Origin: a virus
Reading direction: 5' to 3' (one strand)
Virus record (IMG/VR): IMGVR_UViG_3300033156_000786
Coordinates: 1-36,505 of that record
DNA: 36,505 bases
The notes under the pieces were generated by a model. The model saw nothing but the letters and a program-made list of their open reading frames with translations, did no database searches and was not told the origin of the DNA. Both the position numbers and the translations under genes were made by a program. Below are positions 25,021 through 31,086 of this stretch, in pieces. Every line of letters begins with the position of its first letter. The first letter of the stretch is position 1.

Positions 25021-25923
25021 ATGAAGAAATCTCTCTTTCAAACAGGGTTAGTCCCTTCTCCCTTTGATAAAAGGGACGTTCTAACTGCCGAAATTGCTCC
25101 TGATGTTAAGAGGATACCAAAGGAAATTCCTTGTCCTTTTGATTTGACTGTGGTTCAGCAGGTTGGTCCGAATTGTGTGGGGCAATCAGTGGCTTCAATG
25201 AAACAATATCTTGAAGCAAAAGAAAAAATCTGGAAAAGATTTGATGGTGATTGGGTTTATAGAAAATGTAAAGAAATAGATGGTATTCCAAATGTTAGAG
25301 GCACCTTTTTTAGGGTTGGATTAAAAGTGGCTCAAAGATATGGAGCAAAACCAATAAATGAACCAGAAAGCGAAGCAGAGAAGTATAAAATAGGAGGATA
25401 TGCCAGAGTAGAACCACTAACATTTAATGAACTTAAAAAAGCCATATTCTTATATGGCGTTGTTTTATTAGGGTTTAGAGGAAGTAATAAAGGTTGGAGA
25501 AAGGCACATATAAGACCGCCAAGAGCAGGAGAAAGGATTTTTGGGCATGCGGTTTTGGGAATATCTTATGATGAGAACTATGTTTATTTTTTGAATAGTT
25601 GGGGCTTAGATTGGGGCAATAATGGAATTGGTTATTTTGATAAAAACTATCTACCCTTTGAAGCGTGGGTTCCTTTATTAGATTTTCCTACTAAAGCCCA
25701 ATTATTAGAAATTGTAGATGGTTGGGTAGCAAAAAAATATCTTACTCCTGATAAATATCACCCAGGGCAGATAGCCAGAGTAAATGTTTATCGCTTAAAT
25801 TTAAGAAATGCTCCTTGGGGTTTAAAAGTTGGCTCTCTTAAAAAGGGAGACAAAGTAATGGTTATTGAGGACGAAAACCTATATAAAGATGGCTATAAGT
25901 GGGTAAAGATTAAAAAACTATGA
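25021..25923 (+). CDS. Papain-like cysteine protease with C-terminal SH3b domain
   Basis: A 300-residue protein. The C1-type site is complete: Q46, C52 in GPNCVGQS, H176 in FGHAVLG and N192 in FLNSWGLDWG. Residues 250-300 (ARVNVYRLNLRNAPWGLKVG) resemble a bacterial SH3 domain that binds cell wall or peptide. No signal peptide is visible, so it may act in the cytoplasm, in the virion, or through the holin. Wall or S-layer lysis, host-protein cleavage and activation at entry are all possible. It starts at the predicted transcription start. Confidence 0.85.
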   Translation: MKKSLFQTGLVPSPFDKRDVLTAEIAPDVKRIPKEIPCPFDLTVVQQVGPNCVGQSVASMKQYLEAKEKIWKRFDGDWVYRKCKEIDGIPNVRGTFFRVGLKVAQRYGAKPINEPESEAEKYKIGGYARVEPLTFNELKKAIFLYGVVLLGFRGSNKGWRKAHIRPPRAGERIFGHAVLGISYDENYVYFLNSWGLDWGNNGIGYFDKNYLPFEAWVPLLDFPTKAQLLEIVDGWVAKKYLTPDKYHPGQIARVNVYRLNLRNAPWGLKVGSLKKGDKVMVIEDENLYKDGYKWVKIKKL

Positions 25924-26201
25924 AAATAGAAAAAATTAAACCTTATCAAAAAATAGAAGTTGAGTGGTTTGATAGTTTAGGTAGTAGTGGGTGGTTATCA
26001 TTAAAAAGTGCGGAAACTGAAATGGGCGACATAGAACGACTTACTAATTATAGCGTTGGATATTTTATAAAAAAGACCCCGTTTTCTATTGTAATTTGCC
26101 AATCTTATCAGAAAAAGATATTTGAGGAGGGAGACAGAAATATAGATAATCGTTTGGAAATTCCATTGGGAGCAATTAGAAAAATTAAAAAACTTGCTTA
26201 A
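25920..26201 (+). CDS. Small beta-type hypothetical protein
   Basis: A 93-residue protein starting inside the preceding stop (ATGA overlap). The pattern KIEVEWFDSLGSSGWLSLKS and YSVGYFIKKTPFSIVICQSY suggests a small beta-barrel. I associate this type with widespread phage proteins of unknown function near replication genes. Likely co-transcribed with the protease. Confidence 0.65.
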   Translation: MKIEKIKPYQKIEVEWFDSLGSSGWLSLKSAETEMGDIERLTNYSVGYFIKKTPFSIVICQSYQKKIFEEGDRNIDNRLEIPLGAIRKIKKLA

Positions 26202-26207
26202 AGGTCG
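26200..26207 (+). promoter_or_regulatory. AAAGGTCG element before 26238
   Basis: Begins within the TAA of the previous gene and ends 30 bases before ATG 26238. Confidence 0.5.
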
Positions 26208-26237
26208 TTAATTAAAAACTAAAGCCCAAAAACTACT

Positions 26238-26351
26238 ATGATGAAAGCATTTCTCCAAGATGTTGAAACCGAAGAAACCCCAGGGGTTGAAGAAGAAACC
26301 AAAGAAGAAGAAACAGAAGAAACAGAGGAAGAAGAAACAGAAGAAGAGTAG
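26238..26351 (+). CDS. 37-residue acidic peptide
   Basis: Begins MMKAFLQDVETEETPGVEEE and ends as an E/T repeat. The DNA is a GAA/ACA purine repeat that is also open in the next frame: ATG 26260 to TAA 26377-26379 would encode an almost pure K/Q/R peptide of 39 residues. The acidic frame is preferred because its start follows an AAAGGTCG element at the usual distance. It could be a charged adaptor or mimic; function unknown. Confidence 0.45.
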   Translation: MMKAFLQDVETEETPGVEEETKEEETEETEEEETEEE

Positions 26352-26410
26352 TAAAATTGGCTGGGCTACTGCTGGTTAATAAGCTTGGCAATAGGTTCTT
26401 TAGCAGGGAA

Positions 26411-26429
26411 GGGTTATCCTTGATAACCC
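26411..26429 (+). other. Perfect 8-bp hairpin in leader
   Basis: GGGTTATC and GATAACCC separated by CTT; the flanks CAGG (26404-26407) and CCTG (26430-26433) extend it after a 3-base bulge. Confidence 0.6.
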
Positions 26430-26477
26430 CCTGGACTACAAAAATGAACAAAAAGCCGTATGGCTTATTAACACAGG

Positions 26478-26494
26478 GTAGCCTGGCTACTTTT
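26478..26494 (+). terminator. Weak terminator or attenuator candidate
   Basis: GTAGC-CTG-GCTAC followed directly by TTTT. Short stem and short T-run; it could terminate or attenuate transcripts coming from P1 before the replication gene. Confidence 0.35.
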
Positions 26495-26628
26495 GCTACT
26501 TAAAAAACATATAAATTAACCTAAACTTTAAAAATCAGAGAGTTTTAAATATATAAAAGTATTATCTAACCCCAAAAACGGCTGAGAGAGGCATTTTTGT
26601 GCGAATTAGGGGCATTTCTATAAACTTT

Positions 26629-27426
26629 ATGGCAAAACAAGATTTTAATAAAATATACGATTTATATTCTTTTGACGCTGTTATTCCGTCTTGGTTGCTT
26701 TTAGATAAAAAAATCCCAAATAGGGCTAAATTGTTATATGCCCACATAAGAGCATTATCAAAGAAAAATGGTTATTGTTTTGCTACAAACGAGTTTTTAA
26801 GTGAAATAATAGGTGTTTCTATTAGAACAATTAAGACATATCTACGAAAATTAGAAAAAATAGGAGTTATTGAGACAGAAATAAAACCAAGAAAAGGAGG
26901 TGGTTGGGAGAGAAAAATTAGGTTAAACCAAGGGGTAAATTTTTCCCCTCAACAGGAAGAAATGTTCCAAAATACTTCCTCTCAAGGGGAAGCCTATAGG
27001 ACTTCCCCTCAAGGGGAAGCAGTTACGAATAACGACTTCCCCATATATAAAAATATAAATAAAAAATATAATAATATCTCTAAAGAGAGCGATTCAAAAG
27101 AATCGCAGAATTTAAAAGATTTTAATTTTTATGAGAAATTAGAAAAACTATCTTCTTCTAACCGCCGAGATTTACAAATAATTGCTCTTTACTGGAAATA
27201 CAAAGATTATAAATTCCGCAACGAGAAACAATACCAAGCGGCGCTGAAGCGAGAGTTGCGCCCCGCCCGAATGCTTGAAGGTTATACAGATGAAGAAATT
27301 ACTCAAACAATGGACTGGCTTTGCGAAAATACTGACATTAAATGGACATTAGAAACCGTTCATAAATTTATAGATGAGCCGCTTGATGATATTGAACCAA
27401 TTAAAGGTCGTAAAAATGGTGGATAA
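26629..27426 (+). CDS. Replication initiator-like protein (winged helix; DnaD/lambda O-like layout)
   Basis: A 265-residue protein when started at ATG 26629 (MAKQDFNKIYDLY); the upstream GTG at 26599 is less likely. Residues 20-90 form an HTH_36-type winged helix (IPNRAKLLYAHIRALSKKNG... VSIRTIKTYLRKLEKIGVIE). Residues 103-160 are a low-complexity linker encoded by palindromic repeats and a very AT-rich tract. The C-terminal 100 residues are helical (WKYKDYKFRNEKQYQAALKR), a likely helicase or helicase-loader contact. This domain-linker-domain plan with repeats in the linker matches lambda O-type initiators. Confidence 0.7.
   Translation: MAKQDFNKIYDLYSFDAVIPSWLLLDKKIPNRAKLLYAHIRALSKKNGYCFATNEFLSEIIGVSIRTIKTYLRKLEKIGVIETEIKPRKGGGWERKIRLNQGVNFSPQQEEMFQNTSSQGEAYRTSPQGEAVTNNDFPIYKNINKKYNNISKESDSKESQNLKDFNFYEKLEKLSSSNRRDLQIIALYWKYKDYKFRNEKQYQAALKRELRPARMLEGYTDEEITQTMDWLCENTDIKWTLETVHKFIDEPLDDIEPIKGRKNGG
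26941..27106. other. Candidate replication origin inside the initiator gene
   Basis: Related units lie at 26943-26957 (degenerate), 26975-26992 (CTTCCTC-TCAA-GGGGAAG) and 27002-27019 (CTTCCCC-TCAA-GGGGAAG, perfect 7-bp arms), with a half-site ACTTCCCC near 27035. They are followed by about 40 bases of A/T only, apart from a final C (27043-27080), and then a perfect palindrome GCGATTC-AAAA-GAATCGC at 27089-27106. Iterons next to an AT-rich unwinding region within the initiator gene is the lambda ori layout. Confidence 0.65.
27403..27410 (+). promoter_or_regulatory. AAAGGTCG element before 27432
   Basis: Located in the last codons of the initiator gene, 21 bases before the next ATG. Confidence 0.4.
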
Positions 27427-27431
27427 AACAA

Positions 27432-27761
27432 ATGCCATACAACTGGCGAAAAGGTGTGAAAATTTATTGGGTTAAAAAAGAAATAGGAAGCAAGGAGTGG
27501 AAAGATGTCTACTCCCAAAATTCGTCTTATCATAAATTGGGAGTTGAAGGAATTGGGAGAGGAAAAAGAATAATTGTTGGCTTTTGTGTGGCAAATGAAA
27601 TTCCACCAGATTGCGAGTTATTAAATGAGCAAGAATTATTAGAAGTTTACGCTCAACGGCAGGCAACAAATACTAAACCATTACCAACCATTCAAAGGTC
27701 GGAAAATAATAATCCTAACTTAAACTATGAGAGTTTTAACCAGTATTCCAAAAGCAGTTGA
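27432..27761 (+). CDS. Hypothetical protein
   Basis: A 109-residue protein starting MPYNWRKGVKIYWVKKEIGS with a beta-rich first half (KRIIVGFCVANEIPP) and a Q/N-rich, probably disordered tail. It follows the initiator by five bases and overlaps the holin-like gene by 35. No family recognised; context suggests replication or a link to the lysis module. Confidence 0.6.
   Translation: MPYNWRKGVKIYWVKKEIGSKEWKDVYSQNSSYHKLGVEGIGRGKRIIVGFCVANEIPPDCELLNEQELLEVYAQRQATNTKPLPTIQRSENNNPNLNYESFNQYSKSS
27694..27702 (+). promoter_or_regulatory. AAAGGTCGG element before 27727
   Basis: A full nine-base copy inside the end of the preceding gene, 24 bases before the holin-like start. Confidence 0.5.
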
Positions 27762-27948
27762 AACAAAAGGGTTCTGGAAAGCCTTGTTTTATTCGTTTGG
27801 TTCTTGGTTGGCGGCTTGGGTTATTACCTGGTTGGCATCAAGTGAGGCATATGTTTATCTTGGAAAATACGGCTGGGTAATTCCATTACTCAATACTATT
27901 GCTGTATTTTTCAAGCAGTATTTTGATAGTTTGTTGGGAAAACAGTAG
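27727..27948 (+). CDS. Holin-like membrane protein
   Basis: A 73-residue protein with two hydrophobic segments (about 22-38, YSFGSWLAAWVITWLA, and 45-62, YLGKYGWVIPLLNTIAVFF) and charged ends, the size and topology of a class II holin. It lies directly before a lytic transglycosylase, the expected partner. Its last sense codons before TAG contain GGGAAAA in slip phase, so some ribosomes may shift -1 into the lysin frame. Confidence 0.65.
   Translation: MRVLTSIPKAVETKGFWKALFYSFGSWLAAWVITWLASSEAYVYLGKYGWVIPLLNTIAVFFKQYFDSLLGKQ
27936..27942 (+). promoter_or_regulatory. Candidate -1 frameshift heptamer G GGA AAA
   Basis: GGGAAAA is in the X XXY YYZ phase of the holin-like frame, two codons before its TAG. 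A -1 slip leads into the transglycosylase frame, which is open back to 27930 and has no ATG of its own at its start. Lambda uses the similar GGGAAAG. A strong stem-loop (27968-27976 with 27995-28003) lies downstream, but its 25-base spacing is longer than usual. Confidence 0.45.
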
Positions 27949-27956
27949 CCCTAATC

Positions 27957-28337
27957 TTGATTTTTTCGGGGCTTGGGTTCTTGCCGATTTCGGCTCAAGC
28001 CCCTGCCCCTTTTGGGGTAGAAACGCAAGGGCTGATAGTAATTGAGAAGAATTCTTTGTTAGGAGTGTATAACCAGACAGGATTAGAAATAGATGAGACG
28101 CTTCGCAAAATTATTGAGTGTGAATCTAATTGGAGATGGTGGGTGAAAAACAAAAAATCAACCGCTTACGGTTTGTGCCAAATGATTAAATCAACAAGAG
28201 AAAGAGTAGAAAGAGAATTAGGAGAAATAAACTGGAATGACCCAAAAGAACAATTACTTGCTTGTAAGTGGTTATATGAGACAGAGGGAACCAAACACTG
28301 GAAGGCTTCCAGAAAATGTTGGGAGAACAGAGATTAA
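27957..28337 (+). CDS. Lytic transglycosylase-like endolysin (SLT domain)
   Basis: From TTG 27957 the product has 126 residues. Hydrophobic residues 1-14 (MIFSGLGFLPISAQ) look like a weak signal or anchor. The SLT-type core has the catalytic glutamate E56 in ECESNW and the AYGLCQM motif (70-76); the end contains a Cys pair. It would cleave peptidoglycan glycan strands for lysis or entry. There is no ATG and no ribosome site; expression may be by re-initiation after the holin stop nine bases upstream, or by the -1 shift that would add VALIL ahead of the hydrophobic part. Confidence 0.75.
   Translation: MIFSGLGFLPISAQAPAPFGVETQGLIVIEKNSLLGVYNQTGLEIDETLRKIIECESNWRWWVKNKKSTAYGLCQMIKSTRERVERELGEINWNDPKEQLLACKWLYETEGTKHWKASRKCWENRD
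27968..28003 (+). other. Strong stem-loop at the start of the lysin gene
   Basis: GGGGCTTGG (27968-27976) pairs with TCAAGCCCC (27995-28003) with one G-U. An inner stem GCCG-ATTT-CGGC lies at 27983-27994. A second hairpin CCCC-TTTT-GGGG follows at about 28006-28017. It may stimulate frameshifting or control re-initiation. Confidence 0.6.
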
Positions 28338-28364
28338 GAATCGGTATTAGGGCTTAAAAAGACA

Positions 28365-28380
28365 CCTGTGGAAAACTCAA
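28365..28380 (+). repeat. 16-bp repeat CCTGTGGAAAACTCAA, copy 1
   Basis: Lies 13 bases before the -35 of promoter P2. Contains TGTGGAAAA, the complement of TTTTCCACA, a DnaA-box-like 9-mer. An exact copy is at 35717-35732 beside promoter P3. Confidence 0.7.
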
Positions 28381-28397
28381 GGGTTTTAACCTCTTGA
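28377..28397 (+). promoter_or_regulatory. Operator-like dyad overlapping the P2 -35
   Basis: TCAAG-GGTT-TT-AACC-t-CTTGA is an inverted repeat with one bulged base. The right arm overlaps TTGACA, so a bound dimer would block the promoter. Confidence 0.45.
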
Positions 28398-28422
28398 CAG
28401 GTTTTCTTGCTTGGATTAAAAT
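28394..28422 (+). promoter_or_regulatory. Promoter P2 for the rightward early genes
   Basis: TTGACA at 28394-28399 and TAAAAT at 28417-28422, 17-base spacer containing TTCTTGCTT, followed by GGAA. Predicted start near 28429, about 22 bases before ATG 28451. It would drive the SSB-like and small-gene cassette. Confidence 0.8.
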
Positions 28423-28450
28423 GGAATAAGAATAATAAAACAAAAAAATT

Positions 28451-28633
28451 ATGCCAAGAAAAATATCATTACCAGAAAAAAGATACAGACAACTTTTAAG
28501 AAGCGAAGAACGCCTTTTAGAATTAAAAAAACGCTGGAAAGAGTTTAGGAAGGCCTTTAGCCAACACCAAAAACTTCTTTCCAGTATTTTATTACGCACC
28601 CATTTTAATCAAAGGTCGGATAATAAAAACTAA
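28451..28633 (+). CDS. Small helical protein, first early gene
   Basis: A 60-residue, basic helical protein (MPRKISLPEKRYRQLLRSEE) in the first position after P2. Probably a coiled coil over 15-45. First early genes often encode regulators or host-takeover factors; nothing in the sequence decides this. Confidence 0.6.
   Translation: MPRKISLPEKRYRQLLRSEERLLELKKRWKEFRKAFSQHQKLLSSILLRTHFNQRSDNKN
28611..28619 (+). promoter_or_regulatory. AAAGGTCGG element before 28638
   Basis: A full copy in the last codons of the preceding gene, 18 bases before ATG 28638. Confidence 0.5.
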
Positions 28634-28637
28634 AATT

Positions 28638-29048
28638 ATGGCAAGAGATTTTCATTATTATTTAAAACTGGCAGCCCATCTACAAAGAGACGGCATCTTG
28701 TTTCCGCTGGTATATTCATTGGAGAAATTTAGGGAGAAAGAGAATTATCCGTTTCAGCAAGAGCAAAAAAGAATTGTAAGACAGAGTGTTTTTTCAAGTT
28801 TATGTAATGATAATACAACCAGAACTGGAAAAGATAAACTTTCAAGAAAGGAGTTAGTTAAACTGGCTTGTGAGATTGCTGATATATTTTATTCAGAAGG
28901 AGAGGAATTAAAAGGGTCTCAAAAAATTGCTCAAGAAATAGTGGAGGACTTGAAAAAAGAAAAAGAAATTGAGGAGGTAAATAAAGAATTAGACGCTGAA
29001 ACAAACAAACAAATAGAGAAAGAACAAGAAAATTTAATTGTTGAATAA
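28638..29048 (+). CDS. Hypothetical early protein
   Basis: A 136-residue protein (MARDFHYYLKLAAHLQRDGI), helical, with a very acidic/basic coiled-coil tail after 95. It precedes the SSB-like gene by four bases. No family recognised; probably a DNA-metabolism accessory by context. Confidence 0.6.
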   Translation: MARDFHYYLKLAAHLQRDGILFPLVYSLEKFREKENYPFQQEQKRIVRQSVFSSLCNDNTTRTGKDKLSRKELVKLACEIADIFYSEGEELKGSQKIAQEIVEDLKKEKEIEEVNKELDAETNKQIEKEQENLIVE

Positions 29049-29052
29049 AACT

Positions 29053-29421
29053 ATGGAAACATTAGAAGAATTCATCAAAAACAAATCAGATTTTCTAACC
29101 CTTAAATCAGGAGAGTTGTTTAAGGGAATTTATAAGGGCTACGAGATAATAACAAGAGAAAGGTTTGGCAGAATAGAAAAAGTTGTTTGTTATTCTTTCA
29201 AAGAATTAAGTGGTGATAAGGTTTGGAAACTGAATAGTGCTTCTATTTCTTTGGCTCGGCAAATGAAAGATGTTAAAGAGGGAGATGTGGTGGCAATTAA
29301 GAAAATTGGAGACGGTAGAAATACAAGATATGAAGTGTTAACAGAAAAGAAACAAGCAACCACTGATGATATTCCAGTTGTTGAGGAAAAAGAAATAAAC
29401 CCAGAGGACATTCCGTTCTAA
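29053..29421 (+). CDS. SSB-like single-strand DNA-binding protein
   Basis: A 122-residue protein from ATG 29053. The body (about 10-95) is beta-rich, with GIYKGYEIITRERFGRIEKV and VKEGDVVAIKKIGDG, as expected for an OB fold. The acidic C-terminus ends NPEDIPF, closely matching the DDxIPF tip through which bacterial SSB recruits replication proteins. It would protect single-stranded DNA and call host factors, useful for a phage without its own polymerase. It does not look like canonical Ssb over its length. Confidence 0.65.
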   Translation: METLEEFIKNKSDFLTLKSGELFKGIYKGYEIITRERFGRIEKVVCYSFKELSGDKVWKLNSASISLARQMKDVKEGDVVAIKKIGDGRNTRYEVLTEKKQATTDDIPVVEEKEINPEDIPF

Positions 29422-29423
29422 CT

Positions 29424-29666
29424 ATGGACTTGGAGGAGTTCATAGAAAAGAAAGAAAACGAGTTTTTAAAAGAAAGAATTGAGGAAGTAAAAGATTTTTG
29501 GAGAGTAAGGTCATTTTCAAACCCAAGAGAGCATTATACAGTGGTTTTATACAAAAATGGCAGAATGAGTTGTGAATGTTGGGATTACTTGGTTCACGCC
29601 AAAAACCCAAATTATGAGTGTAAGCATATCAAAAAAGTCAAAGAGTTTATTGGTAAAGATAAATAG
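29424..29666 (+). CDS. SWIM zinc-finger protein
   Basis: An 80-residue protein with the SWIM pattern C-x-C-x13-C-x-H: C50, C52, C66 and H68. SWIM domains bind DNA or protein and accompany recombination or helicase factors. It starts two bases after the SSB-like stop. Confidence 0.75.
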   Translation: MDLEEFIEKKENEFLKERIEEVKDFWRVRSFSNPREHYTVVLYKNGRMSCECWDYLVHAKNPNYECKHIKKVKEFIGKDK

Positions 29667-29928
29667 ATTGTGGAAGGGTAAATATGCCTCATTGAGGGAT
29701 TATCAGGTAAAGAAAGCCCTTCAAGAGAAAAAAGATTTAAGGATATTATTGCTTTCAAATGGCGAAACAATGACTATTCCTTATCAACAGATTAGACAGC
29801 GAGCGATAAAAAGCAACCAGAAATTTAAAAGCAGAATTGATGGAAAAGAGTATAGTTTAATAGATTTTTACTGGCAAAGAGATTTAGATTTAAGCAACCC
29901 GCAAGATTTTTCAAAAATGGTATTATGA
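29614..29928 (+). CDS. Hypothetical basic protein
   Basis: A 104-residue protein from ATG 29614, preceded by AAATT as at many starts here; an upstream in-frame ATG at 29572 also exists. It overlaps the SWIM gene by 53 bases in another frame and ends overlapping the next start. Contains LRILLLSNGETMTIPYQQIR, a small beta segment, and a W/D-rich end. Unknown. Confidence 0.55.
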   Translation: MSVSISKKSKSLLVKINRLWKGKYASLRDYQVKKALQEKKDLRILLLSNGETMTIPYQQIRQRAIKSNQKFKSRIDGKEYSLIDFYWQRDLDLSNPQDFSKMVL

Positions 29929-30077
29929 GCCAAAAAACAAAAACAAAAGTCGTGTGTGTATTGTGCGGAAAAGAACTAAAAGAGGAGGAGATATACGATG
30001 AAAAAATTGAAAGAATTTGGCAACCTTGCTGTAAAGAGTGTTGGGAAAAATTAAAAACAAATGAGGAAAAAGAATAA
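29925..30077 (+). CDS. 50-residue zinc-ribbon protein
   Basis: Begins MSQKTKTKVVCVLCGKELK and has two C-x2-C pairs (CVLC, and CKEC preceded by a further C), the ligands of a small zinc ribbon. It shares ATGA with the previous stop and overlaps the HNH gene by 17 bases. Likely a nucleic-acid or protein adaptor. Confidence 0.65.
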   Translation: MSQKTKTKVVCVLCGKELKEEEIYDEKIERIWQPCCKECWEKLKTNEEKE

Positions 30078-30447
30078 AAAAAGAGAACTTAAAAAAGAAG
30101 CAGAGCGGTTAATGTATCAATTAGCGTTTAAGTTATACGGCGATAGGTGTGAAATATGTGGGAGCAAAAAAGGAGTAGTAGTTCACCATTTCATTTTTAG
30201 AAGCAAGTGTAAAGCCCTTTCGTATTGTAAAGATAACCTAATCGTCCTTTGCCGAGATTGTCATTTCAAATTACATCATACAAAATCATCAAGTATAATT
30301 GAACTGAAAATAATTCAAAAAAGAGGAGAAAAGTGGCTTAAAAGATTATTAAAAAAATACGAGAAGGCAAAGAAACTAACAAGTTATTATGGTGTGCGAT
30401 GGTTAGAGGAGCAGATTAAAAAATTAAAAAGAGAAATTAAAAAATGA
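30061..30447 (+). CDS. HNH endonuclease
   Basis: A 128-residue protein. Zinc ligands C30-x2-C33 and C64-x2-C67 flank the HNH site: VVHHFI (H42/H43), N59 in KDNLIVLC and H68/H72 in CHFKLHH. The C-terminal third is basic and helical. In phages, HNH proteins act in packaging, as homing nucleases or in recombination. Here it sits with early DNA-metabolism genes far from terL, so a recombination or homing role is more likely. Confidence 0.85.
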   Translation: MRKKNKKRELKKEAERLMYQLAFKLYGDRCEICGSKKGVVVHHFIFRSKCKALSYCKDNLIVLCRDCHFKLHHTKSSSIIELKIIQKRGEKWLKRLLKKYEKAKKLTSYYGVRWLEEQIKKLKREIKK

Positions 30448-30797
30448 AAAAAATCAAATGTAAAACTTGTTTCTGGAGACGAAAAAGCGAGTATGATGGT
30501 AAGGATTATTGCTACCTGATAGTAGATGAAACAGGTAGAAATATTGAGGCAAACCAAACAGAATGTGATTTCTATTTAAAGAAAGGCACCGAACCAAAAT
30601 GGATATGTTCTACTTGTGGAAAAAATGCTTTTGGTAAGACCGCAATATTTGAAAACGGAAAACAATACTGTAGCGACTGTTATTGGAAAGAGAAAGAAAA
30701 AGAAAGAAAAATAGAAAGAGCCAAAAAAATTAAGAAACTAAAAGAATTGGTTGGCAAAGAAAAAGCAGGGGAAATAATAAAACTGTTTAACTTATAA
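30444..30797 (+). CDS. Double zinc-binding protein
   Basis: A 117-residue protein. N-terminal KCKTCFWRR with further cysteines (DYCYL, ECDFY) forms one zinc site, and CSTCG...YCSDCY forms a zinc ribbon at about 54-78. The end is a basic helix. It shares ATGA with the HNH gene stop, so the two are coupled. Confidence 0.7.
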   Translation: MKKIKCKTCFWRRKSEYDGKDYCYLIVDETGRNIEANQTECDFYLKKGTEPKWICSTCGKNAFGKTAIFENGKQYCSDCYWKEKEKERKIERAKKIKKLKELVGKEKAGEIIKLFNL

Positions 30798-30804
30798 AGG
30801 TCGG
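30796..30804 (+). promoter_or_regulatory. AAAGGTCGG element before 30823
   Basis: A full copy overlapping the previous stop codon, 18 bases before ATG 30823. Confidence 0.5.
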
Positions 30805-30822
30805 TCTAAATTAAATAAATTT

Positions 30823-30966
30823 ATGGCTAAAAAGCAAATAGAAAACCCAAAAGAAGGACACGGAGAGAAACTGGACAAAATTATACAGATGCTGGAAATG
30901 GTTTTAGAGGAACTTGATAGTATTCGGTATTATGCGGAGGAGGTATATAATAATCAAAAAAAATAA
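30823..30966 (+). CDS. 47-residue helical protein
   Basis: MAKKQIENPKEGHGEKLDKI followed by a helix with LEMVLEELDSIRYY. The MAKKQ start resembles the later cassette proteins. Unknown function. Confidence 0.6.
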   Translation: MAKKQIENPKEGHGEKLDKIIQMLEMVLEELDSIRYYAEEVYNNQKK

Positions 30967-30972
30967 AAAACT

Positions 30973-31062
30973 ATGCCACGAGGTCGTAGAAGAAAAATTT
31001 GTAAAAAAACTGGCAAAAAGCCAACTTGGGCAAGAAAAAGAAGGCACTGGAGAGAGGATTAA
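30973..31062 (+). CDS. 29-residue arginine/lysine-rich peptide
   Basis: Begins MPRGRRRKICKKTGKKPTWA and continues RKRRHWRED. A small, strongly basic peptide six bases after the preceding stop, with ACTATG start context like its neighbours. Probably nucleic-acid binding if made. Confidence 0.45.
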   Translation: MPRGRRRKICKKTGKKPTWARKRRHWRED

Positions 31063-31086
31063 TTAAATAAAAAACCAAACAAACCT

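Larger units (their letters stand above)
26352..26628 (+). other. Non-coding, structured stretch before the replication gene
   Basis: No convincing gene in 277 bases; one 19-codon frame (ATG 26444, stop at 26503) could be a leader peptide. Hairpins: GGGTTATC-CTT-GATAACCC at 26411-26429, extended after a bulge by CAGG/CCTG; AAGCC-GTAT-GGCTT at 26453-26466; GTAGC-CTG-GCTAC at 26478-26490 followed by TTTT. GGCTAC near 26364 can also pair with GTAGCC at 26478. This may be the leader or attenuator of the replication gene, or an independent small RNA. Confidence 0.5.

Noticed and set aside
26599-26628. GTG 26599 as start of the initiator gene
   Set aside because: ATG 26629 has the usual context and begins the conserved-looking domain; the extra ten residues add nothing recognisable.
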